Shown piece by piece: positions 1 through 6,382 of a DNA stretch of 24,682 bases; within the stretch, counting starts at the first letter, position 1; every line of letters begins with the position of its first letter. Source of the DNA: Massilia sp. GTDB lineage: Bacteria > Pseudomonadota > Gammaproteobacteria > Burkholderiales > Burkholderiaceae_D. The notes under the pieces were generated by a model. The model was not told where the DNA came from. It did not search any database and saw only the letters and a list, made by a program, of their open reading frames with translations. The position numbers and the translations under genes were made by a program. Where the stretch lies: positions 1 through 24,682 of the forward strand of contig JAQGNM010000087.1 in NCBI GenBank assembly GCA_028291845.1, written 5' to 3'.

Positions 1-747
1 CGCGCCTGGCGCGCCATGCAGGACACCGTCAACGAGCCGATCATCAGCGGCCGCCGCGCCATGGGCTGGAGCAACTGGCAGCGCGGCGAAGATTATTACG
101 TCGAGGGCATGCTGATCTGGATCGACGTCGACACCAAGATCCGCGAAATGTCGGGCGATAAACGCTCGCTGGACGACTTCGCCCGCGCCTTTTATGGCAT
201 CGACAACGGCAGCATGCTGCCGGCGTTTTATACTTTCGATGATGTGGTCGCCGCCCTGAACAAGGTACAGGCTTTTGATTGGGGGCCATTCCTGCGCACC
301 CGCCTGGACGGCCACGCCAAGGGCGCGCCATTGGACGGCATTGCCCGCGCCGGCTATAAACTGATCTACAAGGACACGCCGAGCGACTTTTCGAAAGCGG
401 CCGACGACCAGGCCAAGGTGGCAAGTTTCACGTATTCGCTGGGCATGACCGTAAAAGCCGACGGCGGCATCACCGGGGTGATCTGGGACGGCGTGGCGTT
501 TCGGGCTGGCCTTGCCGGTAACAGCAGCGTGGTTGCCGTCAACAACAAGGCGTATAAACCGGAGGTGCTGAAGGCGGCCGTCAAAGCCGCCAAAGGCAGC
601 ACCGCGCCGATCAATTTGCTGGTCAAACAGGGCAATAATTACCGCACCATCGCGCTCGATTACCACGACGGCTTGCGCTACCCGCACCTCGAGCGTATCG
701 CCGGCACCAAAGACAGGTTCACCACCATCCTCAAGCCGCTGCCTTGA
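1..747 (+). CDS. M61 family metallopeptidase, C-terminal part (5' end outside window)
   Basis: The reading frame is open from base 1 (R-A-W-R-A-M) and ends at TGA 745-747, so about 248 C-terminal residues are present and the true start lies upstream. The segment with GWSNWQRGEDYYVEG followed by LIWIDVDTKIRE and SLDDFARAFYG is typical of the region after the zinc site in glycyl-aminopeptidase-like M61 proteins. The HExxH zinc motif itself would be upstream of the window and cannot be checked. From about residue 150 (GMTVKADGGITGVIWDGVAFRAGLAGNS) the sequence reads as a PDZ domain, the normal C-terminal domain of this family. These enzymes are usually exported and release N-terminal glycine or alanine from peptides; location and activity here are inferred from the family. 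A strong hairpin follows the stop codon by 8 nt. Confidence 0.85.
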   Translation, partial: RAWRAMQDTVNEPIISGRRAMGWSNWQRGEDYYVEGMLIWIDVDTKIREMSGDKRSLDDFARAFYGIDNGSMLPAFYTFDDVVAALNKVQAFDWGPFLRTRLDGHAKGAPLDGIARAGYKLIYKDTPSDFSKAADDQAKVASFTYSLGMTVKADGGITGVIWDGVAFRAGLAGNSSVVAVNNKAYKPEVLKAAVKAAKGSTAPINLLVKQGNNYRTIALDYHDGLRYPHLERIAGTKDRFTTILKPLP

Positions 748-755
748 TTGGCCGT

Positions 756-787
756 CAACGGTGCGCGCCGCATCGGCGCCACCGTTG
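756..787 (+). terminator. Hairpin just after the M61 stop codon (possible terminator)
   Basis: The arms CAACGGTG and CACCGTTG pair, and inside them GCGCCG pairs with CGGCGC around a CAT loop. This gives a 14-bp stem with one bulged C at 764. It starts 8 nt after the peptidase stop codon. There is no T-tract after it, so classical Rho-independent termination is uncertain. It may instead protect the 3' end of the mRNA. Its sequence does not match the mismatch-type hairpins elsewhere in the window. Confidence 0.4.
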
Positions 788-802
788 GTGTATGCTTGAA
801 TC

Positions 803-1153
803 ATGACGACCGATACCGATATCCAACTGAGCGGCCCCTTCAAGGCCGTCGATTCCAGCGGCCGTAGCCACGACGTCAAGGCAGTACGCATTTACGACGA
901 GGGTTACGGGATTATTGATGTGTTCGTGGACTTTGTGAAGCCGGTCGAACCCGGCGCCTACAAGGACAAAGTGCTGGTAAAAAACGTCATCGACCGCCTG
1001 CGCGCGCTCGGCTACGTCGGCCCCGATTTCGGCCACAGCGATCCGGGTTTGCAGGACAGCAAGCTGATCGTGCTGGAAGCGCCGGAAGAGTTCAGTAATT
1101 TTGCCAAGAACAAGGGCTGGAAAAATCTCGCCGAAGAATTCGACGACGAGTAA
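803..1153 (+). CDS. Small conserved-looking protein of unknown function, 116 aa
   Basis: This is a 116-residue acidic, soluble protein starting MTTDTDIQLSG and ending EEFDDE. There is no signal peptide or membrane segment. The sequence alternates short beta-like stretches (VKAVRIYDEGYGIIDVFVDFV) with a helix (VLVKNVIDRLRALGY), which suggests a small alpha/beta fold, but I do not recognise the family. Codon use matches its neighbours and the ORF on the opposite strand looks like a shadow, so I take it as a real gene. It lies 55 nt after the peptidase gene in the same direction, but a hairpin stands between them, so co-transcription is uncertain. Its stop codon is followed within 3 nt by a hairpin repeat (1156-1180). 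Confidence 0.7.
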   Translation: MTTDTDIQLSGPFKAVDSSGRSHDVKAVRIYDEGYGIIDVFVDFVKPVEPGAYKDKVLVKNVIDRLRALGYVGPDFGHSDPGLQDSKLIVLEAPEEFSNFAKNKGWKNLAEEFDDE

Positions 1154-1155
1154 GG

Positions 1156-1180
1156 GGGTCTGGCGCTGCGCGCCTGACCC
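1156..1180 (+). repeat. Mismatch-stem hairpin repeat, copy 1
   Basis: The sequence folds as GGGTC - T - GGCGC - TGC - GCGCC - T - GACCC: a 5-bp outer stem, a T/T mismatch, a 5-bp inner stem and a three-base loop. It begins 2 nt after the stop codon of the 803-1153 gene. The flanking ATTC after it is mirrored by GAAT before copy 2, so the inverted repeat between the two copies extends to about 30 bp. There is no T-tract. Confidence 0.8.
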
Positions 1181-1273
1181 ATTCCTGTCTCCGCCAGCAT
1201 CCTCAATACGGATATCGGATATCGGTTTTCGTACCGAACACCGGCCCGAAGAAACTTTGCTTCTGAATTGAAT

Positions 1274-1300
1274 GGGGTCAGGCGCGCAGCGCCAGACCCC
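1274..1300 (-). repeat. Mismatch-stem hairpin repeat, copy 2 (inverted)
   Basis: This is the reverse complement of copy 1 with one more outer pair. Read on the minus strand it is GGGGTC - T - GGCGC - TGC - GCGCC - T - GACCCC. It lies 20 nt beyond the imuB stop codon, in the sense orientation of imuB. The roughly 93-bp spacer to copy 1 contains a short tandem GGATATC-type repeat (about 1211-1226) and no gene. The arrangement resembles paired REP units. Confidence 0.8.
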
Positions 1301-1320
1301 CCTGCTGCATGCCCCCCGCC

Positions 1321-2823
1321 TCACCCGAACAACCCATGCAAATACCACCGCGGCTCGCTATCAGCCGCCGCGCCCACAATCCTCTCCCGATACACCCAGT
1401 AGTGCGCATTATCCAGCCCCTCGGCAATAAAATAATCGCGCGTTTGCGACTGCCCCCACCAGCCCGCCTCGATGCGCTCCGGCGTCGACGCCATTTTTAA
1501 TGGCGAACCATAAAACGGCCGGTGATTGCGCATCAACAGGGCGATCGGCTTGGCCAGCAGCCAGCTGGGGCGCGGCAGGCTGAGGACGTCGGGCGGCAGT
1601 TGCGCCGCGCGCGCCGCCGCCTTGATGTGCTTGCCAACCGGCACCCAGAGATTGGCCAGTTCGGGCCGATAGTCCGCTTGCGGCGCCGCCTGCAGCACGT
1701 TGTCGGGGCCCAGCCGCGCCACCAGCAATTCGAGCATGCGCACTTGATCCTGCTCGCTGCCGCCCGGTTCGGGAAACAGCGATTCGCTGGGCGGCGCCAT
1801 CGCCTGTACCTGCAGCGCCTGCAGGCACAGGCCGATCACCGGCGCCGTCAATGCCACCTTGCCGAGCCGTTCGCGCAGCAGGCGTACCAGGTGTTCTTCG
1901 CGCCAGGTCGGTTCGGCCAGCGCGATGTCGATCGGTGTCGGCGGGCAGGCCACCCTGCCCCGCTCGTGTTCGAGCAGCAGGGTGATGCGTTCGACGGCGA
2001 GCTGGTGGGCGCACAGCCAGCCGGTCAGTTGCACCAGCAGGCGGCAGCTGCCGGTCAGCAAGGCTTCGGCGTTTTCCACCCGGTCGAACAGTTCCAGCTT
2101 GGCCGTAAATGTGGTGGGCGCTTCAATCCAGTCGAACAGTTCGGGCGTCAAGCCGTAGGCGGCGTCGAGCACGTCGAGCAGCGGCCGCCCGCAGCGCCGC
2201 TGCAGACCCGGCCGCGGCAGGCGCCGCATGTCGGCCAGGCTGAAGCAGCCGATACCTTCGAACCAGGCGGCAAACGGCCGCGCCGGCGGCAGCAATGCCG
2301 TGGGCAGGCGGTCGAGGCGGCGTTCGAGCGAGGCCATGCGCAGGCTGCGTGGACGCTTGCCGCCGTGCCGCGCCAGCAGCCAGGCGCCGCGCGCGGTCGG
2401 CGCGCAACTGAGGGATGCGGTAAACCCCAAGGTGCGCAAGTTGGCGCGGATTTGCCGGCACAGGGAAGCGATGCCGCCGAACAGGCGCAAGCTGGCGCCG
2501 ATGTCGATCAACAAGGTCGATTCCTCGGCCTGGGCCACCAGCGGCGTGTATTGCAACAGCGCCATGGCGACGGCGTTGAGGGCTTCGGCCTCGCGCTCGG
2601 GCGCGCGGTCGAACAGGCGGGCGTCGGGGGCCAGCATCAGCACGCCGCCGCGGCGCAAACCGGCCTGGACGCCGGCGGCGCGCGCCAGGGGTGACATCGC
2701 CAGCACCCGTTCCTGCTCGAGCACAACGACGACATTGGGACTCGCGCCCGACTCACTGGACCAGTTCGGGCAAAACACTTCGAGCGGTAACTGGGGCAGG
2801 TAGAGGCCGATCCAAAGTCGCAT
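1321..2823 (-). CDS. imuB: ImuB-type, Y-family polymerase-like mutagenesis protein, 500 aa
   Basis: This is the Y-family (UmuC/DinB fold) protein of the SOS mutagenesis cassette. It is thought to act as a scaffold linking the replicative clamp, ImuA and the error-prone polymerase DnaE2. The start at 2823 is chosen because MRLWIGLYLPQLPLEVF is the usual ImuB N-terminus; the 76 residues that could be added upstream are low-complexity shadow sequence. The acidic residues an active Y-family polymerase needs are not seen: the N-terminal block has no DMD-type motif, and EESTLLIDIG replaces the SIDE block. This fits a catalytically dead ImuB. Finger/palm-like sequence runs to about residue 230, followed by the ImuB-specific C-terminal half ending RWYLHGLFG. 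Its start overlaps imuA by 71 bp, implying coupled translation. No dnaE2 follows; a hairpin repeat lies 20 nt beyond the stop codon. Confidence 0.92.
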   Translation of the reverse strand: MRLWIGLYLPQLPLEVFCPNWSSESGASPNVVVVLEQERVLAMSPLARAAGVQAGLRRGGVLMLAPDARLFDRAPEREAEALNAVAMALLQYTPLVAQAEESTLLIDIGASLRLFGGIASLCRQIRANLRTLGFTASLSCAPTARGAWLLARHGGKRPRSLRMASLERRLDRLPTALLPPARPFAAWFEGIGCFSLADMRRLPRPGLQRRCGRPLLDVLDAAYGLTPELFDWIEAPTTFTAKLELFDRVENAEALLTGSCRLLVQLTGWLCAHQLAVERITLLLEHERGRVACPPTPIDIALAEPTWREEHLVRLLRERLGKVALTAPVIGLCLQALQVQAMAPPSESLFPEPGGSEQDQVRMLELLVARLGPDNVLQAAPQADYRPELANLWVPVGKHIKAAARAAQLPPDVLSLPRPSWLLAKPIALLMRNHRPFYGSPLKMASTPERIEAGWWGQSQTRDYFIAEGLDNAHYWVYRERIVGAAADSEPRWYLHGLFG

Positions 2824-3475
2824 GGCGCTGCAGTAAAGAAGGAGTGAGGGGCAGGAACAGCGGCGCTTCGCGCAGCGGTCCCCGGCGTTTGACGAATTCG
2901 ATGCTGACCCCGCCGGCGGCGGGCCGCAGCGACAGGCGCAGGGGCGCGGGCGAGCTGTCCTGGGCGGCGGCCAGCGGGCGCAACATGAAAAACAGCGATT
3001 CTCCGCTCTGGGCGGCCAGGTGCAGGCGGCGCAGGGTTTCGCCGCGCGCATGGTTTTGCCAGAACAGCACGGCGCCGCAACTGCCGCTGCGCAGCACCTG
3101 TTCGGCCGCCCACAGGGCGTCGCTGCTGCGGCTGGCGCGAATCCAGATCAATTGCGAGGGAGATATCCCCAGCGCGGCCAGCGCCAGCGCTTGCGGCGGA
3201 TGGGGCGGCTGCAGCAGCACGATGCGGCGCCCCGCGGCGTGCAGCAAGGCCGGGCGCAGCAGGCGCAGTTCGCCGATGCCGGGTTGCTGGAGCATCAGAT
3301 CGATGAGGGTGCCAGTGGGCCAGCCGCCGCCGGGCAACTGGGCCGACAGCACGGGGTGGCCGGTATCGATACAACGGGCGGTGGAATGGGCCAGCTGCGA
3401 GGCCAGCCATAATGAAGGGTGCAGCGATTCCGGCAGGGGCCGCGATTGATGCGGCTGTTGTTGTTGAAATAACAT
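2753..3475 (-). CDS. imuA: ImuA-type, RecA/SulA-like mutagenesis protein, 240 aa
   Basis: This is the first gene of the SOS mutagenesis cassette. The start at 3475 (MLFQQQQPHQS) fits ImuA length and places the LexA box 22 nt upstream; upstream codons in frame would run through that operator. The block LPGGGWPTGTLIDLMLQQPG with GELRLL after it is typical of ImuA: it corresponds to the RecA/SulA P-loop region, but QPGIGEL replaces a true GxxxxGKT, so ATP binding is doubtful. ImuA proteins are thought to bind RecA or ImuB and support DnaE2-dependent lesion bypass. The gene ends inside imuB (71-bp overlap). An SOS promoter with the LexA site over its -10 precedes it, so induction by DNA damage is expected. 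Confidence 0.9.
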   Translation of the reverse strand: MLFQQQQPHQSRPLPESLHPSLWLASQLAHSTARCIDTGHPVLSAQLPGGGWPTGTLIDLMLQQPGIGELRLLRPALLHAAGRRIVLLQPPHPPQALALAALGISPSQLIWIRASRSSDALWAAEQVLRSGSCGAVLFWQNHARGETLRRLHLAAQSGESLFFMLRPLAAAQDSSPAPLRLSLRPAAGGVSIEFVKRRGPLREAPLFLPLTPSLLQRHATLDRPLPAPVTARSVLPELVQ

Positions 3476-3496
3476 AGAAGGGGCTCCCAAAACTAC

Positions 3497-3512
3497 TGTA
3501 TGAATACACAGT
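3497..3512 (-). promoter_or_regulatory. LexA (SOS) box of imuA-imuB
   Basis: CTGT-ATGAATAC-ACAG is an exact CTGT-N8-ACAG LexA operator, and the symmetry extends one more pair on each side (TACTGT...ACAGTA, 3495-3514). It lies 22 nt upstream of the imuA start codon and overlaps the predicted -10 element. The consensus is established knowledge; LexA binding here is inferred. Confidence 0.92.
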
Positions 3513-3537
3513 ACTATTGAGATTCCAGTTTGGCAAG
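3509..3537 (-). promoter_or_regulatory. Predicted sigma-70 promoter of imuA-imuB
   Basis: On the minus strand TTGCCA (3537-3532) is followed by a 17-bp spacer and TACTGT (3514-3509). The -10 element shares its bases with the outer half of the LexA box, so LexA would block polymerase directly. Confidence 0.6.
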
Positions 3538-3689
3538 AGCGATTCGCCGAACCACAGTGCGAACCCGTTTTTGTTCGGATAACGGTGTGCCCGATTGCAA
3601 AATTGCTCACCTTGCGCGAGCGCTCTCATGGCGCCGTGGGCGCCGCAAAATGCGAGTGGTCACTTCGGCCATGGCCCATGCACCATACC

Positions 3690-3711
3690 GGGCCGCAGCG
3701 CCCTGCGGCCC
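3690..3711 (+). other. Perfect 9-bp hairpin in the imuA/antiporter gap
   Basis: GGGCCGCAG and CTGCGGCCC pair around a CGCC loop. The hairpin lies in the 368-bp gap between imuA and the antiporter gene. Apart from the SOS promoter at the imuA end, a short ORF at the antiporter end and this hairpin, I see nothing in that gap. The hairpin lacks the mismatch of the repeat family described elsewhere and may be unrelated. Attenuation of the antiporter transcript is possible but unsupported. Confidence 0.4.
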
Positions 3712-3778
3712 CCTGCAATAGCGGCCCGCAAGGTGTCGAAAAATGAAATAATGGTGCCAGCTCATCCTTGGAACCGCC

Positions 3779-3844
3779 ATGCCCTTCACCGAATTTTCCA
3801 CGCCCCTGTTTTCCGTATTCGCTTTCACCCTGTCGGCCCGCTGA
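3779..3844 (+). CDS. Possible 21-aa upstream ORF coupled to the antiporter gene
   Basis: This short ORF (MPFTEFSTPLFSVFAFTLSAR) ends with a TGA at 3842-3844 whose last base is the A of the antiporter ATG, giving a TGATG overlap. A weak GGA lies upstream of its ATG. The overlap is of the kind used for translational coupling, so the ORF may be a leader that sets antiporter expression. It may equally be chance. It shows no family I recognise. Confidence 0.3.
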   Translation: MPFTEFSTPLFSVFAFTLSAR

Positions 3845-5094
3845 TGGACAGCATGCAACTGGCCGGCGCCATCATCTTCGCCATCGCCCTGCTCCACACC
3901 TTCGCCGCCAAGAGCTTCGAGGTGCTGGCGCGCCGCCATCCACGCCACGCCGGCCTGTTTCACCTGCTCGGTGAAGTGGAGGTGGTGTTCGGTTTCTGGG
4001 CCTTCGTGCTGGTGGCGGTGATGGCCTTGCTGACTGGCGGCAAGACGGCCATCGACTACGCCGAGTCGCGCCATTACACCGAGCCCCTGTTCGTCTTCGT
4101 GGTGATGGTGGTGGCGGCATCGAAGCCGGTCCTCGACACCATCCGCCGCCTGCTGGGACTGCTGGCGCGCTTGCTGCCGGTGCGCACCGAACTGGCGCTG
4201 GTATGGCTGTGCCTGGCCGTGGTGCCCCTGTGCGGCTCGCTGGTGACGGAGCCGGCGGCGATGACCCTGGCGGCGCTGATGCTGGCGCCCCTGGTGTTTC
4301 GCGAAAACATGCCGGAATGGCTGAAATATGGGGCCTTGGGCGTGTTGTTCGTCAACGTCTCGATCGGCGGCACCCTGACCGCCTATGCCGCCCCGCCGGT
4401 GCTGATGGTGGCAGGCCCCTGGCAGTGGGACAGCGCCTTCATGGCCGCGACCTTCGGCTGGAAGGCGGCGCTGGCGGTGGCGTTCAATGCCGGCGTCATC
4501 AGCTTCATGCTGCGCCGCCATTTGTCGCCGCCCGCCGCCAACGATGACGGCGTCGCGGCGCCGTCGATCCCTCTGCCGGTAGCCCTGATACACATCGGTT
4601 TTCTCGCCGCGGTGGTGCTGCTGGCCCATCATCCGGTGCTGTTTCTCGGCTTGTTTTTACTCTTCCTCGGCTTCACCCAGGCCTACCAGCGCTATCAGGA
4701 TCCGCTGATTTTAAAAGAAGGTTTATTGGTCGGCTTTTTCCTGGCCGGCCTGGTGGTGCTGGGCGGCCTGCAGCAGTGGTGGCTGCAGCCGATTGTCGCC
4801 AGCCTGGGGCCGACCGCCCTGTTCTTCGGCGCCCTCGGCCTGACCGCCGTCACCGACAACGCCGCCCTCACCTACCTCGGTTCGCTCATCAATGGTCTGG
4901 GCGACCATGAAAAATACATGCTGATGGCCGGCGCCGTGGCCGGCGGCGGTCTCACCGTCATCGCCAACGCCCCCAATCCGGCCGGCGTCGCCCTGCTGCG
5001 GCGCGGATTCAAGGATGAATCGGTGGGGGTCGGCGGCCTGCTGCTGGGGGCCACCCTGCCGACCTGCATGGCGGCGCTGATGTTTCTTATATGA
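3844..5094 (+). CDS. Putative Na+/H+ antiporter, multi-pass membrane protein, 416 aa
   Basis: This is an integral inner-membrane protein with about ten or more hydrophobic segments, e.g. residues 5-20 (LAGAIIFAIALLHTF), a segment around GEVEVVFGFWAFVLVAVMAL, and the last helix LLLGATLPTCMAALMFLI. The pattern HTFAAKSFEVLA...HAGLFHLLGEVEVVFGFWAFV and the later SLVTEPAAMTLAALML and LTAVTDNAALTYLGSLI match my memory of the 'putative Na+/H+ antiporter' family (Pfam Na_H_antiport_3). Acidic residues inside membrane-like segments (E in GEVEVVFGF, E in TEPAA, D in VTDNA) fit ion translocation. The start at 3844 is preferred; an 83-residue extension open further upstream looks non-coding and crosses a hairpin. 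The gene overlaps the tail of the convergent esterase gene by 8 bp. Function is inferred from the family. Confidence 0.8.
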   Translation: MDSMQLAGAIIFAIALLHTFAAKSFEVLARRHPRHAGLFHLLGEVEVVFGFWAFVLVAVMALLTGGKTAIDYAESRHYTEPLFVFVVMVVAASKPVLDTIRRLLGLLARLLPVRTELALVWLCLAVVPLCGSLVTEPAAMTLAALMLAPLVFRENMPEWLKYGALGVLFVNVSIGGTLTAYAAPPVLMVAGPWQWDSAFMAATFGWKAALAVAFNAGVISFMLRRHLSPPAANDDGVAAPSIPLPVALIHIGFLAAVVLLAHHPVLFLGLFLLFLGFTQAYQRYQDPLILKEGLLVGFFLAGLVVLGGLQQWWLQPIVASLGPTALFFGALGLTAVTDNAALTYLGSLINGLGDHEKYMLMAGAVAGGGLTVIANAPNPAGVALLRRGFKDESVGVGGLLLGATLPTCMAALMFLI

Positions 5095-6109
5095 GGGCGT
5101 GGCGCGAGAAAAAATCGAGAAACAGCTTGCTGGCGTCGGGACCGGCCGCCGCATTGAATTTGAAACGTTCGTCGCCGCCGCTCCAGGCGTGCTTGAGGCC
5201 GGCAATTCTCACCATCCGCAGCATCAGCTTGCGGCCCCGGTAGACATCGCGCATAAGGTGCGCCCGGGTGCGCCGGGTGGCCGCCTTTTCCGTCAGCTTT
5301 TCCACGCTTTCACCACCGAGCGCGTTCAGGTGCAAGGCCTGCCCCGCCAGCTGCATCTGGTTGACCGGGCGCACCACCGCATCGTCCTCGCCGTGGATGA
5401 CCAGGGTCGGCAAATGGGCCGGTCCGCTCTGGCGCAGCAGCACCTCGGCGATGGCTTCTTCGGCGCGCGCGGCGGCGCCGTGCTGCATCACCCCGAGCGC
5501 GCCTATGCGGCTGTGGCCGGCGCCGAACACCGGACCGGAATGCATGCCGAGCGCGGCGAACAGGCCGGGAAAATTGAGGGCGACGATGTTGGCCATGGCG
5601 GCGCCGGCGGAGATGCCGCCGATGTACACCCGGCGCCGGTCGATCGGGTAAGCGGCCAGCACCGCCCGCACCACCGCGGCGATCAGCGCGGCGTCGCCGC
5701 CGCCCTGCTGGGTGGCGCGGTCGTACCACTTCCAGCAGCGTTGCGGGTGGTTGACCGCCGACTGCTGCGGATACAGCACCGCGTAGCCGGCCTTTTCGGC
5801 CGCCAGGTTCATGCGCGTGCCGTCGGCGAAATCGGCTGCGCTTTGCTCGCAGCCGTGCAGCATGACGGCCAGCGGCAGCGGCACGCCGGGCGCGGCGCTG
5901 GCGGGCAAATACAGCCAGTAGCGCATGCGCGCCGTCAGGTTGACGAAACTTAAGGAAAGCCAGGCGCCGGCGGCAGGCGTGGCCTTGACCGCGGCTTTCT
6001 TGCGCGCCTTGGGAGCAGCAGGCGGCGCCATCAACGCGCCCAGCATGCGCTGCTGCTGTCTGCCGACGCGCAGCATGGCGCCCAGCAGACTGGCGCGCCT
6101 TTTTACCAT
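5087..6109 (-). CDS. PHB-depolymerase-family alpha/beta-hydrolase esterase, 340 aa
   Basis: This is a serine esterase of the family that includes extracellular poly(3-hydroxybutyrate) depolymerases and feruloyl or acetyl-xylan esterases. From the start at 6109 (MVKRRASLLGAML) the visible elements are the oxyanion-hole motif HGCEQ (85-89), the nucleophile elbow GISAG (165-169, Ser167), a likely acid in HGEDDAVV and a catalytic His in LKHAWSGGD near the C-terminus. The N-terminus is basic (about residues 1-45, rich in R, K, A and P) without a clear signal peptide. Many relatives share this 'MxKRR' start and are annotated as PHB depolymerase family esterase. The substrate cannot be read from sequence. 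A 39-aa ORF with a good ribosome-binding site overlaps the start codon, so expression may depend on it. The gene ends convergently inside the antiporter gene. Confidence 0.85.
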   Translation of the reverse strand: MVKRRASLLGAMLRVGRQQQRMLGALMAPPAAPKARKKAAVKATPAAGAWLSLSFVNLTARMRYWLYLPASAAPGVPLPLAVMLHGCEQSAADFADGTRMNLAAEKAGYAVLYPQQSAVNHPQRCWKWYDRATQQGGGDAALIAAVVRAVLAAYPIDRRRVYIGGISAGAAMANIVALNFPGLFAALGMHSGPVFGAGHSRIGALGVMQHGAAARAEEAIAEVLLRQSGPAHLPTLVIHGEDDAVVRPVNQMQLAGQALHLNALGGESVEKLTEKAATRRTRAHLMRDVYRGRKLMLRMVRIAGLKHAWSGGDERFKFNAAAGPDASKLFLDFFSRHALI

Positions 6110-6222
6110 CGCAAGCGGCTCAACCGCGCCAGCAGGATCGCCGCCAGCGAGCGGGTAGACGTAGGGATATGCGTCGCGGTGGCCAGCGGGCCGGCGTTGT
6201 TGCAGCGTGCGGTGATGTGCAT
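6103..6222 (-). CDS. 39-aa upstream ORF overlapping the esterase start
   Basis: This ORF begins MHITARCNNAGPLATATHIP and ends with a hydrophobic-basic tail (SLAAILLARLSRLRW). It has the best ribosome-binding site near this locus (AGGAGA, 5 nt from ATG), better than the esterase start itself. Its stop codon TAA (6105-6103) lies inside the sequence ATGGTAA, where ATG is the esterase start, so the two overlap by 7 nt. That arrangement favours re-initiation or coupled translation. It may be a regulatory leader peptide or a small protein; I recognise no family. Confidence 0.45.
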   Translation of the reverse strand: MHITARCNNAGPLATATHIPTSTRSLAAILLARLSRLRW

Positions 6223-6233
6223 TGGGGTCTCCT

Positions 6234-6252
6234 GTTTTAGTCAGACTAAAAC
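6234..6252 (-). promoter_or_regulatory. Perfect 19-bp dyad upstream of the esterase unit (candidate operator)
   Basis: GTTTTAGTCAGACTAAAAC has perfect 8-bp arms around a 3-bp centre. It ends directly against the AGGAGA ribosome-binding site of the 39-aa ORF. The AT-rich arms stand out from the GC-rich surroundings. Size and symmetry suit an operator for a TetR-type dimer; binding by any given regulator is inference. No regulator gene is adjacent. Confidence 0.55.
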
Positions 6253-6347
6253 GGCGACGGGGGTCCTTCTGTGCGGTGGGTCGCTTTGGGTAATAACGCA
6301 ACAGTTGGGTTGCGCGGCAGGGTTTGGCTGTGCTTCGCAGCGAGCAT

Positions 6348-6377
6348 GGGACAGGCACCTGCCGGCGCCAGTCCCCC
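6348..6377 (-). repeat. Mismatch-stem hairpin repeat, copy 3 (after hrpA stop)
   Basis: On the minus strand this reads GGGGGAC - T - GGCGC - loop CGGCAG - GTGCC - T - GTCCC. The outer stem GGGAC/GTCCC, the T/T mismatch and an inner stem with one G-T wobble follow the same plan as copies 1 and 2, with a longer loop. It lies 5 nt after the hrpA stop codon, in the sense orientation. Confidence 0.7.
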
Positions 6378-6382
6378 TTCTA

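Noticed and set aside
1522..2694. 390-aa open frame opposite imuB
   Set aside because: Low-complexity Q/R/H/A-rich sequence without a domain; imuB is clear on the minus strand.
3690..3711. The GC hairpin as a member of the mismatch-stem family
   Set aside because: Its stem is perfect, with no T/T mismatch, and does not follow a stop codon.
3595..3843. 83-residue N-terminal extension of the antiporter gene
   Set aside because: Composition is unlike the protein, it crosses a perfect hairpin, and the family begins at about the hydrophobic segment after 3844.
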